Notes under the pieces: model-generated
Seen by the model: only the letters and a program-made list of their open reading frames with translations
What the model was told of the DNA's origin: nothing
Database searches by the model: none
NCBI RefSeq assembly: GCF_023554105.1
Contig: NZ_JAMJWE010000012.1
Coordinates: 1-64,000, forward strand
From: Brucella sp. 21LCYQ03
Lineage (GTDB): Bacteria; Pseudomonadota; Alphaproteobacteria; Rhizobiales; Rhizobiaceae
Reading direction: 5' to 3'
DNA length: 64,000 nucleotides
Part shown: piece after piece, positions 42,974-51,650 of the stretch
Layout of the letters: each line of letters starts with the position of its first letter
Position numbering within the stretch: position 1 is the first letter of the stretch
Position numbers and translations under genes: made by a program

Positions 42974-43684
42974 TTACCTGTGATCGTGCCCGTGATGATG
43001 GCCATGTGAGTGATCATGGTCGTGACTGTGTTCATGGCTATGCTCATGTGCGTGAGAATGATCGCCATGAGAGTGTTCATGCCCGTGTGTATGGGAGTGA
43101 TCATGCGAATGTGAATGTGCGTGCTTATGCATGTCATGATGATGATGCGGAGTCGCATCGGCACCGGCAAACAGCATGCGGACTTCTTTGGCGTCGAGCT
43201 TCGCTGCGATTTCTTCGCCGGGCGCAAAATGCGTCTTTACCCGATCAAATGCATGGGTGCGCATAACAGACGCCATGACTTTCTGATCAACAGACAGCGG
43301 CACGTAAACGGTCGTGCCCTTAATGACGGCTGGCCAGTGCTGATTGCCCAGGCCATGGCCAAGCTCGAAACAAATGCGCAGGATTTCCTGCGGTGCGAGG
43401 TCTTCAAGCCCTTCAAGCTCGATGACCATCACTTCTTTGAGCGCAATGCGCGCTACTACAATGATTTTCGCAGCTTCATCGTAATGAAGAACATCGCCAT
43501 CATGCAGATGCTCGGAACGCGGCAGGGAAATCGCAAGCTCAACGCCGCCTTCACTTTCCTTACGCAAACGACTTTTTGGAGCTTCCCATTGCTCAAGAGC
43601 AAGATAATCAACCTGCGCATGATGCGAACGATCATGCCACACGGAATTTTTGATGTTACCGAGTGTTTTCTCAACGAGAATCAT
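42974..43684 (-). CDS. ureE: urease accessory nickel chaperone UreE with extended His-rich tail
   Basis: A 236-residue nickel carrier. The N-terminal peptide-binding domain and the metal-binding domain (FELGHGLGNQHWPAVIKGTTVYVPLSVDQKVM, with the conserved GN-H-P core) are followed by a tail of about 59 residues containing 30 histidines alternating with Ser, Asp, Glu and Gly. Such tails store nickel; this one is longer than in the K. aerogenes protein. I start at 43684 because GGAGGAACT directly precedes that ATG. It follows ureC by 124 bases, a gap containing a strong hairpin. Confidence 0.95.
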   Translation of the reverse strand: MILVEKTLGNIKNSVWHDRSHHAQVDYLALEQWEAPKSRLRKESEGGVELAISLPRSEHLHDGDVLHYDEAAKIIVVARIALKEVMVIELEGLEDLAPQEILRICFELGHGLGNQHWPAVIKGTTVYVPLSVDQKVMASVMRTHAFDRVKTHFAPGEEIAAKLDAKEVRMLFAGADATPHHHHDMHKHAHSHSHDHSHTHGHEHSHGDHSHAHEHSHEHSHDHDHSHGHHHGHDHR

Positions 43685-43773
43685 AGTTCCTCCGGAAGCT
43701 TGTCGCTTCGTATCGGCCACTGATAAGTGCCGCAAAAGCATACACTTTCAGGCATTGCATTTTATCATTGAAA

Positions 43774-43798
43774 GCGGGAGGGATATGTTCCCTCCCGC
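43774..43798 (-). promoter_or_regulatory. intercistronic hairpin between ureC and ureE
   Basis: A perfect 10-bp GC-rich stem GCGGGAGGGA / TCCCTCCCGC with a 5-nt loop, 11 bases after the ureC stop. Only three T residues follow in the minus-strand direction. It fits a partial terminator or 3'-end stabiliser that gives more ureABC than accessory mRNA. No new promoter is obvious before ureE. Confidence 0.65.
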
Positions 43799-43808
43799 AA
43801 ATTTCACA

Positions 43809-45521
43809 TCAGCTAAAGAAGTGAAGCTGTGTCAGAGGAACACTCGTTGCCGGTTCGACCGTGGCGTGCTTTCCATCAACAGTGACCGCAAAGGTTTCCG
43901 GATTCACTTCAATGGTCGGCAGCGCATTGTTGCGCACCATTGAACCCTTGCTGATAGCGCGTGTGTTATAAACCGGCATGACCTGCGATTTCAGCTCATA
44001 ACGATCCACGATGCCATGCTCAAAACCAGCCGCCGAGGTGAATGTCACGCGGGTCTTAGGCAAGGCTGAGCCATACATCCCATACATCGGACGATAGATA
44101 ACCGGCTGTGGTGTTGGCAGAGACGCGTTCGGATCGCCCATCAGCGCCCATGAAATCATGCCGCCTTTGATAACCATTTTCGGCTTGGCACCGAAGAATG
44201 CTGGCTCCCAGAGCACCAAATCGGCCATTTTGCCAATTTCAATCGAGCCAACCACATGGGACACACCCTGAGCAATCGCCGGATTGATGGTCACTTTGGA
44301 GACGAAACGCAGCACGCGCTGATTGTCATTGCCAGACTTGTCGCCGTCATAGGCACCGAAGCGTGTTTTCATCAGATGTGCGGTCTGGATGGTACGCATC
44401 CAGTTTTCACCGACGCGACCCATCGCCTGACTATCGCTCGACAGGATGGAAATTGCGCCAATGTCGTGCAGCACGTTTTCAGCAGCGATGGTTTCCGGGC
44501 GCACGCGGCTTTCAGCAAAAGCAACGTCGGTCGGAATCTTCGGGCTGAGATTGTGACAGATCATCGTCATATCGAACAATTCGGCCTGCGAATTGATACC
44601 ATATGGCAGCGTTGGGTTGGTCGAGCTTGGAATAACATTCGGCTGACCTGCAACGCGAATAATATCCGGCGCGTGGCCGCCGCCAGCACCTTCAGTATGA
44701 TAAGTGTGGATGGTGCGGCCTTCAAAAGCGGCGATTGTATTTTCGACAAAGCCAGCTTCGTTCAGAGTATCGGTGTGGATACAGACCTGCACGTCAAATG
44801 CATCGGCGACCTTCAGCGATGTGCGAATTGCTTCCGGTGTGCTGCCCCAGTCTTCATGGATTTTAAGGCCCATAGCGCCAGCGCGAATTTGTTCTTCGAT
44901 TGTGACAACCGACGAGGAATTGCCCTTGCCCAGAACACCTGCATTGACAGGCCAGCTGTCAAATGAACGCAACATCATTTCGATGTTCCACGTTCCCGGC
45001 GTGATTGTCGTGCCATTGGTGCCGTCTGTCGGGCCGATACCGCCGCCAAAAAGCGTGGTCACACCATTGCTGAGTGCGGCTTCTGCCTGCTGTGGCGAAA
45101 TGAAGTGCACGTGCGCATCAATACCGCCAGCCGTCAGGATCAGATGCTCACCGGAGATCGCATCCGTGCCCGGACCGAGCGGCAAGGTAACGCCCGACAT
45201 GGTGGACGGGTTGCCCGCTTTACCGATACCGTAAATCAGACCGTTTTTAATGCCGACGTCAGCTTTGATAACGCCCTGAACGGCGTCGACAATGGTGACA
45301 TTGGTGATAACGAGATCAGGCGCACCGGCGGCGCTTGTCAACTCGTTATCATAGCCCATGCCGTCACGCAGCGTCTTGCCGCCGCCATAAACCGCTTCTT
45401 CGCCATAGATACGAAGGTCTTTTTCAATCTCGATGTAAAGATCCGTATCGCCCAGACGGATTTTATCGCCGGTGGTTGGTCCGTACAAATCCGAATATTG
45501 CTGCCGTGAGATTTTAGCCAT
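43809..45521 (-). CDS. ureC: urease catalytic (alpha) subunit UreC
   Basis: A 570-residue nickel hydrolase subunit that splits urea to ammonia and carbamate in the cytoplasm. All active-site residues align: H137 and H139 (AHVHF), K220, which is carbamylated to bridge the two Ni ions (LKIHEDWG), H222, H249 (CIHTD), H275 ([13 protein letters not shown]), flap C322, acid-base H323 (MICHNL) and D363 (SSDSQAMGR). The CHNL version of the flap (commonly CHHL) is, as I recall, typical of the ure-2/Yersinia type. The C-terminus ends in Ser after FF instead of the usual F. The start is ATG 45521, 35 bases after ureB. Confidence 0.98.
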   Translation of the reverse strand: MAKISRQQYSDLYGPTTGDKIRLGDTDLYIEIEKDLRIYGEEAVYGGGKTLRDGMGYDNELTSAAGAPDLVITNVTIVDAVQGVIKADVGIKNGLIYGIGKAGNPSTMSGVTLPLGPGTDAISGEHLILTAGGIDAHVHFISPQQAEAALSNGVTTLFGGGIGPTDGTNGTTITPGTWNIEMMLRSFDSWPVNAGVLGKGNSSSVVTIEEQIRAGAMGLKIHEDWGSTPEAIRTSLKVADAFDVQVCIHTDTLNEAGFVENTIAAFEGRTIHTYHTEGAGGGHAPDIIRVAGQPNVIPSSTNPTLPYGINSQAELFDMTMICHNLSPKIPTDVAFAESRVRPETIAAENVLHDIGAISILSSDSQAMGRVGENWMRTIQTAHLMKTRFGAYDGDKSGNDNQRVLRFVSKVTINPAIAQGVSHVVGSIEIGKMADLVLWEPAFFGAKPKMVIKGGMISWALMGDPNASLPTPQPVIYRPMYGMYGSALPKTRVTFTSAAGFEHGIVDRYELKSQVMPVYNTRAISKGSMVRNNALPTIEVNPETFAVTVDGKHATVEPATSVPLTQLHFFS

Positions 45522-45556
45522 TTCACTATCCTGTTCGCTGATGTTGGGGCGGGCAA

Positions 45557-45967
45557 TTACGACTTGTTTTTAAAGCCGTAGCGCTCAACACGCTCCATTG
45601 CATCCGTCAGACGTGGGCGGGATTCGTTGTAGCTTTCTTCGCCAACCCAGCCGTTCACCAGGCCGTTGAAGCCGATAACGCGCTGCTTGCCCTGATAAGG
45701 AACAAGGACGACTTGCTTTTCATCGCCCGGTTCAAACCGCAAAGCGGTCGTTGCAGGAATATTCAGACGCTTTCCGAAAGCTTGCTCGCGATCAAATTCC
45801 AGATCGGCATTCACTTCAAAGAAATGATAATGCGAACCAACCTGAATAGGGCGATCACCTTTGTTACGTACTTTCAAAGTGGTTGTTGGATAACCAGCAT
45901 TAATTTCAATATCACCCTTACCAAGAACCAATCCTCCAACAGGAGTTTTTGCCTTATCTGCAGCCAT
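45557..45967 (-). CDS. ureB: urease beta subunit UreB
   Basis: A 136-residue small structural subunit. The opening [45 protein letters not shown] and the central [29 protein letters not shown] are classic UreB. The C-terminal tail ([22 protein letters not shown]) is longer than in the ~100-residue K. aerogenes subunit and resembles the extended tails of Yersinia-type ureases. GGGAGG precedes the ATG. It lies between ureA (20 bases upstream) and ureC, the structural gene trio of the heterotrimeric enzyme. Confidence 0.97.
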   Translation of the reverse strand: MAADKAKTPVGGLVLGKGDIEINAGYPTTTLKVRNKGDRPIQVGSHYHFFEVNADLEFDREQAFGKRLNIPATTALRFEPGDEKQVVLVPYQGKQRVIGFNGLVNGWVGEESYNESRPRLTDAMERVERYGFKNKS

Positions 45968-45987
45968 AACTAAGCCTCCCTGTGGGT

Positions 45988-46290
45988 TTACTGGATTGGA
46001 TCGTGAACAGTGACGAGACGGCTGCCATCGGTGAACACAGCCTCAACCTGCACATAAGGAATCATTTCAACGACGCCTTCCATCACATCATCTTTGGTGA
46101 TGGTCTTACGTGCCAGTTCCATGACTTCTTCGAGCGTTTTTCCAGCGCGTGCACCTTCAAGGGCAGCGGCAGCGATCAAAGATACGGTTTCAGGATGATT
46201 AAGCTTCAAACCCTGATCTTTACGACGCTGCGCGACAATCGCCAGCGTATGAATCATGAGCTTGTCAATCTCTCGCGGCGTGAAATGCAT
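45988..46290 (-). CDS. ureA: urease gamma subunit UreA
   Basis: A 100-residue smallest structural subunit, of standard length. The sequence [20 protein letters not shown], then [28 protein letters not shown] and [23 protein letters not shown], is unmistakable. GGAGG lies six bases before ATG 46290, so the twelve extra upstream codons are discarded. It is the first gene of the nine-gene unit ureA-B-C-E-F-G-D-yut-amtB. The ~240 bases upstream contain an inverted repeat (46344-46401) in the promoter area. Confidence 0.97.
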   Translation of the reverse strand: MHFTPREIDKLMIHTLAIVAQRRKDQGLKLNHPETVSLIAAAALEGARAGKTLEEVMELARKTITKDDVMEGVVEMIPYVQVEAVFTDGSRLVTVHDPIQ

Positions 46291-46343
46291 ACGTAACCTC
46301 CGTACAAAGACAATGGGGAGACGCAATGCAGCTGCACATATAG

Positions 46344-46401
46344 ATTGCCCCCCGATTAAACTACCACAATTAAGCTAGCAATCAGGTCGTTAAGGGGCAA
46401 T
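46344..46401. promoter_or_regulatory. distant inverted repeat upstream of ureA
   Basis: ATTGCCCC (46344-46351) and GGGGCAAT (46394-46401) are separated by 42 bases. The segment between them contains possible promoter boxes on the minus strand (TTGCTA and TAATCG, 17 bases apart). The pair could be two operator half-sites allowing a loop. It does not match a NikR box. Confidence 0.3.
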
Positions 46402-46528
46402 ACTTATTTTACAAATAAATAATTAAATTTCTCAAATCACGATTATTACGTAGACGAAAATTTGCAGTATTGATCTATTTATCAGTCGAACTTAATTTTT
46501 TTGAGATTCTAGGAAAAAATCATATCAA

Positions 46529-47767
46529 CTAGAATTTGGTCAAAACAAAAATCCAGGAAGCTGCAACGATCATACATAAAAACATCACAATTGTGCCTGT
46601 TCTAGCAAATTCCATAAATGATATTTTAATCCCACGCACGCCGGCCTGTTCAACAACAATAATACCAGCAAGGCTGCCAAAGACAATCATGTTACTTGAA
46701 AAACCTGTTCCCAAAGCCAAGGCAGCACCAAGCGCATCGGCATCAGGTCCAGAGTGAAGGTAGGGCACAAGCAGCATGACAGCTGGATTGTTTCCAACCA
46801 GATTGCTTAGGACACCACCGACAAACAGCAGTGAAAGCGGATCATTCAAATTAAGACCAGCTTCGCGCAGATGATTGAGCAAATCCTGTGGGATGCCTGT
46901 CCCTGCAATCGCAGCATTCACGATAAATAGTCCCATGATCAAAAGTAGCAGATCGCCATCGACCTGCTTGAGCATGTCTTTTGATGAAACTTTACGGCTG
47001 ACAAGCAGGATACCGGCACCCGCCATAGCAACAAGCTCGCGTGGCAAATCACTGAAAACAAAGAACCCAATGACGACAATTGCAACGAGACCGGTTTTTA
47101 TGGTCTCCAGAACATCGATTTCGGTCGCCTGCGAGACATCAACGCCTTTGATCGAAGGTTTTTTAAGCTCCCAACGACCCCGATATGCAAAAACGATAAC
47201 GCCCCAGACAATCGGGAGGGAAAGCAATGCAGGAATAGCGGCAATTTTCAGGAACCCATTGAATGACAGCCCCAATTGCTGAGCGGTAATCATATTCTGC
47301 GGGCTACCGATCAAAGTGGCTGTTGACCCCGTATTAACGGCAAAGCAGAAAGCCAGAAGAAATGGCACAGGATTGAGCCCACGCGCCAGACTCACCGAAA
47401 CCAGCAACGGCGTCATAGCGACGGCCACTACGTCTTTTGTCAAAAACGCTGAGAATGACGCCCCCATAATAATCATGACGCCAACCAATAGCGGCGGCGA
47501 TAAGGGCAGCTCTGTTACGCGCTTTGCAACCCAGCCATAAAAACCCGAAACTGAAAATCCGGCCGATACGACCATCAAGCCGAACAACATGCCCAAAGTT
47601 TTGTAATCAATCGCGTTCCATGCAGCTTGCGCAGAGATACTGCCAGCAACCAGCATCGCGAGCGATCCAATGATGGCAGCACCCGTCCGATCAACCTTGA
47701 AACCTGGTAAAGTACCGCAACCCATCGCTAAATATACAAGCAAAAATATGAGAACGGTCAGGTCCAT
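46529..47767 (-). CDS. SLC13/ArsB-type ion permease
   Basis: A 412-residue, 10-12-helix secondary transporter of the ion-transporter superfamily (SLC13, ArsB, NhaD). Two inverted-repeat halves are visible: the first has ASFSAFLTKDVVAVAMTPLLVSVS and NTGSTATLIGSPQNMITAQQLGLSF, and the second has GGVLSNLVGNNPAVMLLVPYL and GTGFSSNMIVFGSLAGIIVV. The serine/asparagine hairpins (STATLIGSPQN, SSNMIVFGS) are the substrate/sodium sites of this class. It could move a dicarboxylate, an anion or ions coupled to pH. The location between nikR and ureA suggests a role linked to urease (pH or CO2/ammonia balance), but that is only context. Confidence 0.85.
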   Translation of the reverse strand: MDLTVLIFLLVYLAMGCGTLPGFKVDRTGAAIIGSLAMLVAGSISAQAAWNAIDYKTLGMLFGLMVVSAGFSVSGFYGWVAKRVTELPLSPPLLVGVMIIMGASFSAFLTKDVVAVAMTPLLVSVSLARGLNPVPFLLAFCFAVNTGSTATLIGSPQNMITAQQLGLSFNGFLKIAAIPALLSLPIVWGVIVFAYRGRWELKKPSIKGVDVSQATEIDVLETIKTGLVAIVVIGFFVFSDLPRELVAMAGAGILLVSRKVSSKDMLKQVDGDLLLLIMGLFIVNAAIAGTGIPQDLLNHLREAGLNLNDPLSLLFVGGVLSNLVGNNPAVMLLVPYLHSGPDADALGAALALGTGFSSNMIVFGSLAGIIVVEQAGVRGIKISFMEFARTGTIVMFLCMIVAASWIFVLTKF

Positions 47768-47908
47768 AATTATCCACTATCAAATCGTTAGATATTGCAG
47801 AAATTGAGCAAATGAACATTAAACCGGGCAATCAACCTAAATCAATGTTTTCAATGCGATATTATAGGATTTAAGATTAAAGTTCTGTATGGATTGTTCC
47901 GATCAACG

Positions 47909-48331
47909 TCACTCGTGATGGTGATGATTGTTTTGGTGAGGAATAATTGAAACATCGCCGTATACGACTGCCCGCTGCGAAATAATGGAATTTGCAAACT
48001 CCTTCACTGCTTTTACCTCGCCACGAAGAAGACTAACTTCAAGGCATAGTTCATGATCCATATGCACATGCAGCGAAGCAACAGACATATGGTGGTGTTC
48101 GTGGTGTGAGGTGGTCAGCTTTTTCGCCAGATCACGCGCATCGTGCTGATAGACATAGCTTAACACACCAACACATTCGCTGGTTGCGTCCGACGCAATT
48201 GCTGTATCTTTGATACTCGCACGGACCAGATCACGCACAGCCTCGGAGCGGTTGGCGTATCCTTTCAGAGCAATCAAAGCATCCAACTCTGTCATAAGAT
48301 CATCATCGACAGTTATGGTAATTCTTTGCAT
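47909..48331 (-). CDS. nikR: nickel-responsive repressor NikR
   Basis: A 140-residue ribbon-helix-helix regulator that binds DNA when loaded with Ni2+. The N-terminal DNA-binding domain is QRITITVDDDLMTELDALI through NRSEAVRDLVR (about 2-40). The ACT-like metal domain holds the square-planar Ni ligands: H88, H90 and C96 (LHVHMDHELCLE), plus a His of the HHEHHH run (76-81). The C-terminus carries an extra HHHHE tail, which the E. coli protein lacks. Its best operator in view is at 38158-38185, before the nickel-type importer. Divergent gene to its right is the lactonase at 48489. Confidence 0.95.
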   Translation of the reverse strand: MQRITITVDDDLMTELDALIALKGYANRSEAVRDLVRASIKDTAIASDATSECVGVLSYVYQHDARDLAKKLTTSHHEHHHMSVASLHVHMDHELCLEVSLLRGEVKAVKEFANSIISQRAVVYGDVSIIPHQNNHHHHE

Positions 48332-48488
48332 CGGCTCAACGCTCCATTGCAGTTAGATTCGGGCTGATCTTATTGTGCAGATAAACATGAAAATAGCGAT
48401 GCCTCGGATGGAAATTGCCATCCCAAGCTTGCATGTCGGCTGCCGATGAGGGATGGGTCAATCAACGTGAATTGCATTGGAGGAATGC

Positions 48489-49577
48489 GTGAGTAAGCTT
48501 TATTTGGCGGTCGGCTCAGTTAATCGTGAAGCACCCTATTTTCAGGGTGCACGTGGCGAAGGCCTTTCAATTTACGAATTCGACACAAAGACCGGCGACG
48601 CCCAGCGCATTTGCGGCACATCCTCCGTCGACAATCCCACCTTTTTAAGCGTCGACCCCGCCTCTAGCGTAATTTATGCCAATTCGGAAGTCTTTGGCTG
48701 GCATGAGGGCACAGTCAGCGCCTATCGGTTCGATGCTGAAAAAGGTGAGCTTGTCTATCTCAACAAACAGACCTGTCAGGGCAGCATAACCGCGCACAAT
48801 ACCATCAGCCATGACGGAAAGTTCGTGCTGGTTGCCAATTATGCAATGGGTAGCGGCGGGCCGGATCAGTCTCTTGTGGCTCTTCCGATTTTGGATGATG
48901 GCAGTCTAGGTTCTGCAACAGGTTCTGTGCGCCATGAAGGTTTGCTAGGGCCAGATGGCGAGCGTCAGGAACGAAGTCATCCACACTGCATAGTCGAAAC
49001 TCCAGACGGCGGAATTTTCCTCTCTGCTGACCTTGGACTTGATGAAGTCATTGCCTATCAAGTTGATGAACTAGGCAAGTTTGAGCAGATTGGAAGTGTT
49101 GTCGTTGAACCCGGCGCCGGACCACGCCACATCGCGCAGCATCCCAATGGCCGCTTTATCTATGTTTCCAATGAACTGAATTCCACTGTTTCACTCATTC
49201 GCCGAAATGGCGGGGAAATGCAGCTTGTTCAAAGCTGGGCGACCGTACCATCAGGGGTCGCTTCCCATGGTGCGGATATTCACCTCTCGCCGGATGGCGC
49301 GTATTTATATTGCTCCAATCGAGGCCATGACAGCATTGCTGCTTTTGGGGTTGATCAGGAAAGCGGCAATTTGAGTGATATTGGATGCACGCCCGCAGGT
49401 GGCCAAACTCCGCGCAACTTTACGCTGACACCCGATGGTGACTGGGTGCTGGTTGCCAATCAAAACAGCGATTGCATTACGATCTTCGTAAGAGACAAGA
49501 GCACAGGCAAGTTAACTGATACAGGCAAGCGGATAGAAATCGGCACACCTGTATGCGTCAGACCCTTTAACCTATAG
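48489..49577 (+). CDS. lactonase-family beta-propeller (6-phosphogluconolactonase-like)
   Basis: A 362-residue seven-bladed propeller of the YbhE/Pgl (PF10282) family; characterised members hydrolyse 6-phosphogluconolactone or bind and isomerise other substrates. Repeated blades carry the typical DxxxxxVYANSE, ISHDGKFVLVANY, GPDGERQERSHPHCIVE, GAGPRHIAQHPNGRFIYVSNELNSTV and GGQTPRNFTLTPDGDWVLVANQNS motifs. I start at GTG 48489, just after GGAGGAATGC; a TTG four codons earlier would lie on the ribosome-binding site. Its 3' end overlaps the convergent M24 peptidase gene by 11 bases. Possible link to sugar import by the ribose-type ABC system nearby. Confidence 0.88.
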   Translation: MSKLYLAVGSVNREAPYFQGARGEGLSIYEFDTKTGDAQRICGTSSVDNPTFLSVDPASSVIYANSEVFGWHEGTVSAYRFDAEKGELVYLNKQTCQGSITAHNTISHDGKFVLVANYAMGSGGPDQSLVALPILDDGSLGSATGSVRHEGLLGPDGERQERSHPHCIVETPDGGIFLSADLGLDEVIAYQVDELGKFEQIGSVVVEPGAGPRHIAQHPNGRFIYVSNELNSTVSLIRRNGGEMQLVQSWATVPSGVASHGADIHLSPDGAYLYCSNRGHDSIAAFGVDQESGNLSDIGCTPAGGQTPRNFTLTPDGDWVLVANQNSDCITIFVRDKSTGKLTDTGKRIEIGTPVCVRPFNL

Positions 49578-50688
49578 ACAACTGATGCTCGAAATCGGTC
49601 AGCACGTCGCAGCCATTTTCTGTGACGTGCAGCATGAACTCGAGCCGCACACCGCCAATTTCAGGGTCGAAAGCCGTTGGTTCGACCATCACCACCATAT
49701 CCCTTTTGAAGCTCTCGGTTTCATAGCCGACAAGTCGCGGCCATTCATGCACGGATGTGCCAATCGAGTGGCCAGAATGATGAGCATAGCTGTAACCGTG
49801 GGCCGCGATATGCGCCTGTAATCTCTGATCGAGTTCGCCGATACCAAGCCCCGGGCGGATAATCTCAATGGCCAAATCAAGCGCCGATTTTGCTGCCTTG
49901 AACTGTTTTTCAAATCGCGCGCTTGGCTTTCCAAGCATTGCCGATGCACAACTGTCGCCCCAATAGCCATTGACGCGCGGTGCCAAATCGCAAATCAGCG
50001 GATCGCCTGTTTGGATCATCCGGTTCGTCGGCCAGCCCATGAATTCAGATGTACGCTCTTTGCCGGAGATAAAATCGCCCGTCAGAGGCAGACGCTCGCC
50101 AGCACGGCTTTCCATCGCGAGCCTGATGTCAGCAAAAACTTCAAGCTCTGTGCGCCCCGCTCTTGTCTTATCGAGAAATGAACGCTGCCCCGCAGAGGCA
50201 GTCAGTGCCGCCTCGCGCAAGAGAGCAATTTCCGTCGATGTTTTGATCATGCGTTCGCGTTTGAACGCATCGCCAATCGACACGCGCTTGCATGTCTCGA
50301 TCATGGGCAGGAGTGATAGTGGAAAGCTTGCTTCCTCGATTGCCACTGTTCCACTGACGCCAAGCTTTTTAAAAAGCTGGCCCACCGTATCGCAGTAATT
50401 GGCGAAAATATCGGTCGCGCTTTTATACGAAAAGCCTTCATAGGTCAGGATAGGTTCTGCCCAGCTTTGGGTGCCAGCTTCAAGATTGGTGACAACAAGT
50501 CCGCATTCGCCATTCTTTCCGACGACAGCAATGGCAGGCCCACCTGCAAAGGGTGATGGTCCTGCTTCAATCGCAACAATATGGCCTGATGCATAGGCAA
50601 CACCGTCAGGGCTTGTGAAAATGCCCCAATCCGCCCCCGATGCCCTGATAGCGGCAATGGTTTTTGCAAGCCTTTCGTCCATCTGCAT
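49567..50688 (-). CDS. M24-family metallopeptidase (Xaa-Pro peptidase-like)
   Basis: A 373-residue pita-bread-fold peptidase with a creatinase-type N-terminal domain. All five metal ligands of an active enzyme are seen: D234 (ICDLAP), D245 (YWGDSCAS), H307 (HHSGHSIG), E336 (VMVEPTAF) and E350 (GGVRLEFML). It is therefore a metal-dependent hydrolase and not a true creatinase, which lacks these ligands. It is the last gene of the ribose-type ABC operon, five bases after the permease gene, so it probably acts on, or with, the imported compound. No signal peptide. Confidence 0.9.
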   Translation of the reverse strand: MQMDERLAKTIAAIRASGADWGIFTSPDGVAYASGHIVAIEAGPSPFAGGPAIAVVGKNGECGLVVTNLEAGTQSWAEPILTYEGFSYKSATDIFANYCDTVGQLFKKLGVSGTVAIEEASFPLSLLPMIETCKRVSIGDAFKRERMIKTSTEIALLREAALTASAGQRSFLDKTRAGRTELEVFADIRLAMESRAGERLPLTGDFISGKERTSEFMGWPTNRMIQTGDPLICDLAPRVNGYWGDSCASAMLGKPSARFEKQFKAAKSALDLAIEIIRPGLGIGELDQRLQAHIAAHGYSYAHHSGHSIGTSVHEWPRLVGYETESFKRDMVVMVEPTAFDPEIGGVRLEFMLHVTENGCDVLTDFEHQLSIG

Positions 50689-50693
50689 TTCCT

Positions 50694-51650
50694 TCAGATC
50701 AGGTTACGGATATGGCGATCGCGGCCATAGGCTGCCACCAGAAGCAGGATAAGCACACCAAGCGCAGACTGCACCATGGCATCCGAAAATCCCATACCGA
50801 TCAGGAATGTGCGCAATTCCATCAACATGATTGCGCCTGCAACGGTGCCGACAAAACCACCGCGCCCGCCAATCAGTGCGGTTCCGCCAATGACCACGGC
50901 CGAGACTGTTTGAAACAAATAGGGCGTACCAACAGTCGCACTCGATGATCCAGTGAACCCAAGCAACAAAATACCAGCAAGTGCTGCGAACATCGCGCTC
51001 AGACCAAAGGTGATCGCCCAGATCGCCACAGGCCTGATCAGTGCAATTTCTGCGGCCTTGATATTAGAGCCAAGCGCATAGAGCTTGCGGCCATAAATCG
51101 TGCGTTTCAACACGAACACCGTGCCGAGGGTTAAGAAAATGGTGAACGGGATCAGCCATGGGAATGGCAAGGGGCCGATGTTGCCACCCAGTGACACAAA
51201 ATCATTGATGAAAGCGGGAGCCGACCCCGTTGGCAATCCGCGGGTCCATATCTGAACACTTGCCTGAACCATCGTGCCAACGCCAAGCGTTACGATCAAA
51301 GGATGGATGGAAAGTGCGGCAGACAATGCGCCTGAAAAAGCACCGATCAGACCTGCCGCCACAAGCACGATCAATCCTGCCGCAAGCGGCGACATTCCAT
51401 CACCGTAAAGGCTTGCAAAGACCACATTGGCAAAACCGATGACAAAGGGGATCGACAGATCAATCCCGCCAAGGATCATCACCAGTGTCTGACCCAGTGC
51501 TGCGATGGCCAGCAACGAGGCCAGAACCAGCATGGCGCGAATGGAAAACAGACTGGCAAAGCCCGGAATAAGGGCTGCTCCGAGAAGGAAAACAAGAACA
51601 ACGCCGATAAAGGCGACGAGTGCACGATTGGTAGCTAGGGCTTTAATCAT
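50694..51650 (-). CDS. RbsC-like sugar-type ABC permease
   Basis: A 318-residue membrane protein of the BPD_transp_2 family (ribose/galactoside/branched amino-acid class). Family stretches are LVMILGGIDLSIPFVIGFANVVFA, the periplasmic ALSIHPLIVTLGVGTMVQASVQIWTRG and YALGSNIKAAEIALIRPVAIWAITFGLSAMFAALAGILLLG, then VVIGGTALIGGRGGFVGTVAG, which includes the ATPase-contact region. It overlaps the first permease gene by four bases. The two permeases presumably form a heterodimer. Confidence 0.92.
   Translation of the reverse strand: MIKALATNRALVAFIGVVLVFLLGAALIPGFASLFSIRAMLVLASLLAIAALGQTLVMILGGIDLSIPFVIGFANVVFASLYGDGMSPLAAGLIVLVAAGLIGAFSGALSAALSIHPLIVTLGVGTMVQASVQIWTRGLPTGSAPAFINDFVSLGGNIGPLPFPWLIPFTIFLTLGTVFVLKRTIYGRKLYALGSNIKAAEIALIRPVAIWAITFGLSAMFAALAGILLLGFTGSSSATVGTPYLFQTVSAVVIGGTALIGGRGGFVGTVAGAIMLMELRTFLIGMGFSDAMVQSALGVLILLLVAAYGRDRHIRNLI

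Noticed and set aside
42958-43266. His-, Arg- or Val-rich open frames on both strands across the ureE tail
   Set aside because: They are frame shadows of the His-codon-rich 3' end of ureE and have no independent start signals.
43715-43733. Small imperfect hairpin just before the ureE ribosome-binding site
   Set aside because: The stem is short with a bulge and has no T-tract. The stronger stem at 43774-43798 explains the junction better.
47887-47914. Weak NikR-like site GTATGG-N16-TCACTC at the end of nikR
   Set aside because: Only 9 of 12 positions match, and it overlaps the nikR stop codon. It could be chance in this position.
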